From Catenulispora sp. EB89 (GTDB lineage: Bacteria > Actinomycetota > Actinomycetes > Streptomycetales > Catenulisporaceae), in NCBI RefSeq assembly GCF_041261445.1, contig NZ_JBGCCU010000017.1:124001-188000 (forward strand): DNA of 64,000 bases, written 5' to 3'. Of the stretch, positions 61,937 through 64,000 are shown in pieces (within the stretch, counting starts at the first letter, position 1; each line of letters starts with the position of its first letter). The position numbers were made by a program, and so were the translations under genes. The notes below the pieces were generated by a model, which worked only from the letters and a program-made list of their open reading frames with translations, was not told where the DNA came from and did not search any database.

Positions 61937-63210
61937 GCGCCATGGGCGACACGGTGGTCGAAACGGCGGACGAACCGCTGGGCGACCCGGAGCCGGCCGG
62001 GCCCGGTCCGATGGCATTCCACCAGCCGTCCGACCACGACGTCGAGCGTCGCCGGGCGGCACGGGCCCTGCTCGCCTCGCCGCTGCTGACCGCCCGCGAC
62101 GACGACTTCCGCCTGGTCCGCAAGCACGCCGCCGAACTGGCCGGCTGGTTCGCCGACCAGACCGGCTGGCGACTGACCGTGGACGCCGAGACGGCCCGGC
62201 TGTTCAAGAAGCCCGCCGCCCTCGACGACAGCACCCGCCCGGCCCGAGCGCCGAAGACCAAGGTCCCGTTCACGCGCCGCCGATACGTCTTGCTCTGCCT
62301 GGCCCTGGCCGCCCTGGAGCGGTCGGAGTCGCAGACGACCCTGGGCCGCCTGGCCGAAGGCGTCCTCACCGGCGCCGCCGACCCGGCCCTGGCCGAGGCC
62401 GGGATCACGTTCGCCATGGAGCGCCGCGAGGAACGCGCCGATCTGGTCGCCGTCGTCAGGCTCCTGCTGTCCTGGGGAGTACTGGCCCGGGTCCAGGGTG
62501 ATGAGGAGGCGTTCGTCGCCGACGGCGGAAACGACGTGCTCTACGACCTCGACCGGCAGGTCACCGGCGGGCTCCTGGCCACCTCGCGCAGTGCTTCGAC
62601 CGTCACCGAGACGGCGTTCGAACAGCGGCTGACGGCGCTCGCCGCCGAACCGGTCCCGGACACCGACGACCTGCGGCTGCGCGCGCTGCGGCACGCGATG
62701 ACCCGCCGCCTGCTGGACGATCCGGTCGTCTACTACGCCGATCTCACCGAGCCCGAACGCGCCTACCTCGCCAACCAGCGCGTCGCCATCACCCGCCGGA
62801 TCACCGACCTCACCGGGCTGATCCCGGAGATGCGTGCCGAGGGCATCGCCATGGTCGACCCCGATGACGCGCTCACCGACGTCCGCATGCCCGAGCAGGG
62901 CACCGACGGACACGTCACCTTGTTGATCGCCACCAAGCTCGCCACCGACGGCAAGGCCCCGACCGTCCCGGAACTGATCGGCTTCGTTCAGACTCAAGCC
63001 AAGCTCCACGCGTCGTATTGGCGCAAGACGGCAGTCGAACCCGCGGCCGCCGCCGACCTGGCCGAGCAGGCGGTCGCCAAGCTCGAGGCCCTGAACCTGG
63101 TGATCCGCGTCCTCGACGACCGCGGCGAAGTGCGGATCCATCCGCGCTCCGCGTTGATGCGCTACGCCATGACCGACCCGACGATCAAGAAGACCGGAAC
63201 CCGCGCGTGA
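61933..63210 (+). CDS. jetB: Wadjet-type protein JetB (TIGR02678/DUF2398 family)
   Basis: The 425-residue protein fits TIGR02678: ERRRAARALLASPLLTARDDD at the start, FTRRRYVLLCLALAALERSE, TLGRLAEGVLTGAADPALAE and LIPEMRAEGIAMVDPDDALTD. It acts as the KITE-like winged-helix subunit bridging kleisin and SMC-like ATPase. Starts by ATGA overlap with jetA and its stop overlaps jetC by four bases (GTGA). The longer upstream frame from 61183 is a shadow of jetA. Confidence 0.88.
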   Translation: MSAMGDTVVETADEPLGDPEPAGPGPMAFHQPSDHDVERRRAARALLASPLLTARDDDFRLVRKHAAELAGWFADQTGWRLTVDAETARLFKKPAALDDSTRPARAPKTKVPFTRRRYVLLCLALAALERSESQTTLGRLAEGVLTGAADPALAEAGITFAMERREERADLVAVVRLLLSWGVLARVQGDEEAFVADGGNDVLYDLDRQVTGGLLATSRSASTVTETAFEQRLTALAAEPVPDTDDLRLRALRHAMTRRLLDDPVVYYADLTEPERAYLANQRVAITRRITDLTGLIPEMRAEGIAMVDPDDALTDVRMPEQGTDGHVTLLIATKLATDGKAPTVPELIGFVQTQAKLHASYWRKTAVEPAAAADLAEQAVAKLEALNLVIRVLDDRGEVRIHPRSALMRYAMTDPTIKKTGTRA

Positions 63211-64000
63211 GGACCGTGACAGCCGAACCGACCGATCTCCCGTCCCCTTCCCGCGGCCGGTGGCAGCCGCTGCGCGCGGGTCTGGTCGACGTGTTCTACT
63301 ACGACGCCGAGGAATTCCGCTTCCACGACGGACGGCTGTTGCTCCGCGGCAACAACGGCACCGGGAAGTCCAAAGTCCTCGCCCTCACGCTGCCGTTCCT
63401 GCTGGACGGGGAGCTGACCCCGTCCCGCGTCGAACCGGACGGCGACCGCGCCAAGCGCATGGAGTGGAACCTGCTGCTGGGCGGCAAGCACCCCAACGAC
63501 GAGCGGCTGGGCTACACCTGGCTGGAGTTCGGCCGTCTCGACGAGAACGGCGTGCCGCAGTACCGGACCATCGGGTGCGGGCTGAAGGCGGTCAAGGGAC
63601 GCGGCATCGCCGACCACTGGTTCTTCGTCACCGACGAGCGCGTCGGCCCCGATCTCCCGCTGCGCAACGAGCACCGCGTCTCCTATTCCCGCAAGGCCCT
63701 GGAGGAGAGGGTCGGCGCACACGCGGTGTTCACCACTGCCAAGGCCTATCGCCGGGCGGTGGACGAGGCGCTGTTCGGCCTCGGGGCCGAACGCTACGAA
63801 GCACTCGTCAACCTGCTGATCCAGCTGCGCCAGCCGCAGCTGTCGAAGAAGCCCGACGAGAAGCTGCTGTCCAGGGCGCTCACCGAAGCGCTGCCGCCGC
63901 TGGCCGACGGCCTCGTCGGTGAGATCGCCGAGGCGTTCCGCGGCCTGCAGGACGAGCGCGACGCGCTGGCCGCCCTCGTCGAGGCGCACGGCGCGGCAAC
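63207..64000 (+). CDS. jetC: Wadjet-type SMC-like ATPase JetC (TIGR02680), 3' part outside window
   Basis: GTG 63207 begins MRTVTAEPTDLPSPSRGRWQPL and the frame stays open to the window end (264 residues). Walker A is LLRGNNGTGKSKVL (about 47-60), followed by the family segments GKHPNDERLGYTWLEFGRL, VFTTAKAYRRAVDEALFGLG and LIQLRQPQLSKKPDEKLLS. TIGR02680 proteins are ~1,300-residue SMC-like ATPases with long coiled coils; only the N-terminal head portion is present. The fourth gene, nuclease JetD (TIGR02679/DUF2399), should lie downstream. Confidence 0.9.
   Translation, partial: MRTVTAEPTDLPSPSRGRWQPLRAGLVDVFYYDAEEFRFHDGRLLLRGNNGTGKSKVLALTLPFLLDGELTPSRVEPDGDRAKRMEWNLLLGGKHPNDERLGYTWLEFGRLDENGVPQYRTIGCGLKAVKGRGIADHWFFVTDERVGPDLPLRNEHRVSYSRKALEERVGAHAVFTTAKAYRRAVDEALFGLGAERYEALVNLLIQLRQPQLSKKPDEKLLSRALTEALPPLADGLVGEIAEAFRGLQDERDALAALVEAHGAA

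Noticed and set aside
61537-63141. 534-codon minus-strand frame
   Set aside because: Shadow of jetA and jetB, whose overlaps and family motifs are convincing.

Overview
The window is high-G+C DNA from an actinobacterium, most likely a filamentous actinomycete. Signs of this include a eukaryotic-type glutamine synthetase II with a GlnR-like half-site, a PF04672-type S-adenosyl methyltransferase, an Rv1355c-type E1 fusion, a LacI-controlled GH11 xylanase, a WXG100/FtsK secretion locus and many GTG starts with strong AGGAGG-type ribosome binding sites. Species cannot be fixed from the sequence alone.

Layout. (1) 1-17.2 kb is ordinary chromosome: a TrmH-type RNA methyltransferase cut by the window edge, a small sugar-lactone/mutarotase operon, an FUSC membrane protein, a luciferase-like monooxygenase with its FMN reductase, a FabH-like synthase, an Rv1355c-type acyltransferase/E1 fusion, a SAM methyltransferase downstream of a large HTH regulator, a MarR/VOC pair, an exported PIG-L deacetylase, glnII and tRNA-Arg(ACG). 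(2) 17.2-54.9 kb looks like a genomic island. The 3' half of the tRNA-Arg gene (17231-17273) is repeated with one mismatch over 43 nt at 54826-54868. The contents between are accessory: IS elements and their remains, an XRE / ImmA-IrrE / PIN-like three-gene module with an operator, a ~20.7-kb single-strand operon for a type VII-like secretion system, more IS elements, and a lower-G+C defence block. That block holds Gabija (GajA/GajB), a divergent NucS-like nuclease, an inverted-repeat element and an EVE-like/PD-(D/E)XK nuclease. No integrase was recognised. (3) 54.9-64 kb lies beyond the distal repeat: a decayed cell-surface protein gene, a secreted GH11 xylanase facing its probable LacI regulator, a hypothetical gene and the first three genes of a Wadjet anti-plasmid (SMC-like) operon cut by the window end.

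The T7-like operon is the most unusual unit. Eleven genes run on the minus strand from 43482 to 22747 with mostly overlapping or near-zero spacing: a WXG-type substrate-like protein, an unknown protein, a PP2C phosphatase, an FHA/zinc-ribbon protein, a Ser/Thr kinase, a ~2,093-residue Ig-like/FN3 surface protein, MoxR ATPase, DUF58, a transglutaminase-fold membrane protein lacking two of three catalytic residues, an FHA-FtsK/SpoIIIE (EccC/EssC-like) motor, and a WXG100 protein. EccB, EccD, EccE and mycosin are absent, so this is either a T7 variant with different membrane parts or an FtsK/WXG system merged with a MoxR-DUF58-TgpA module.
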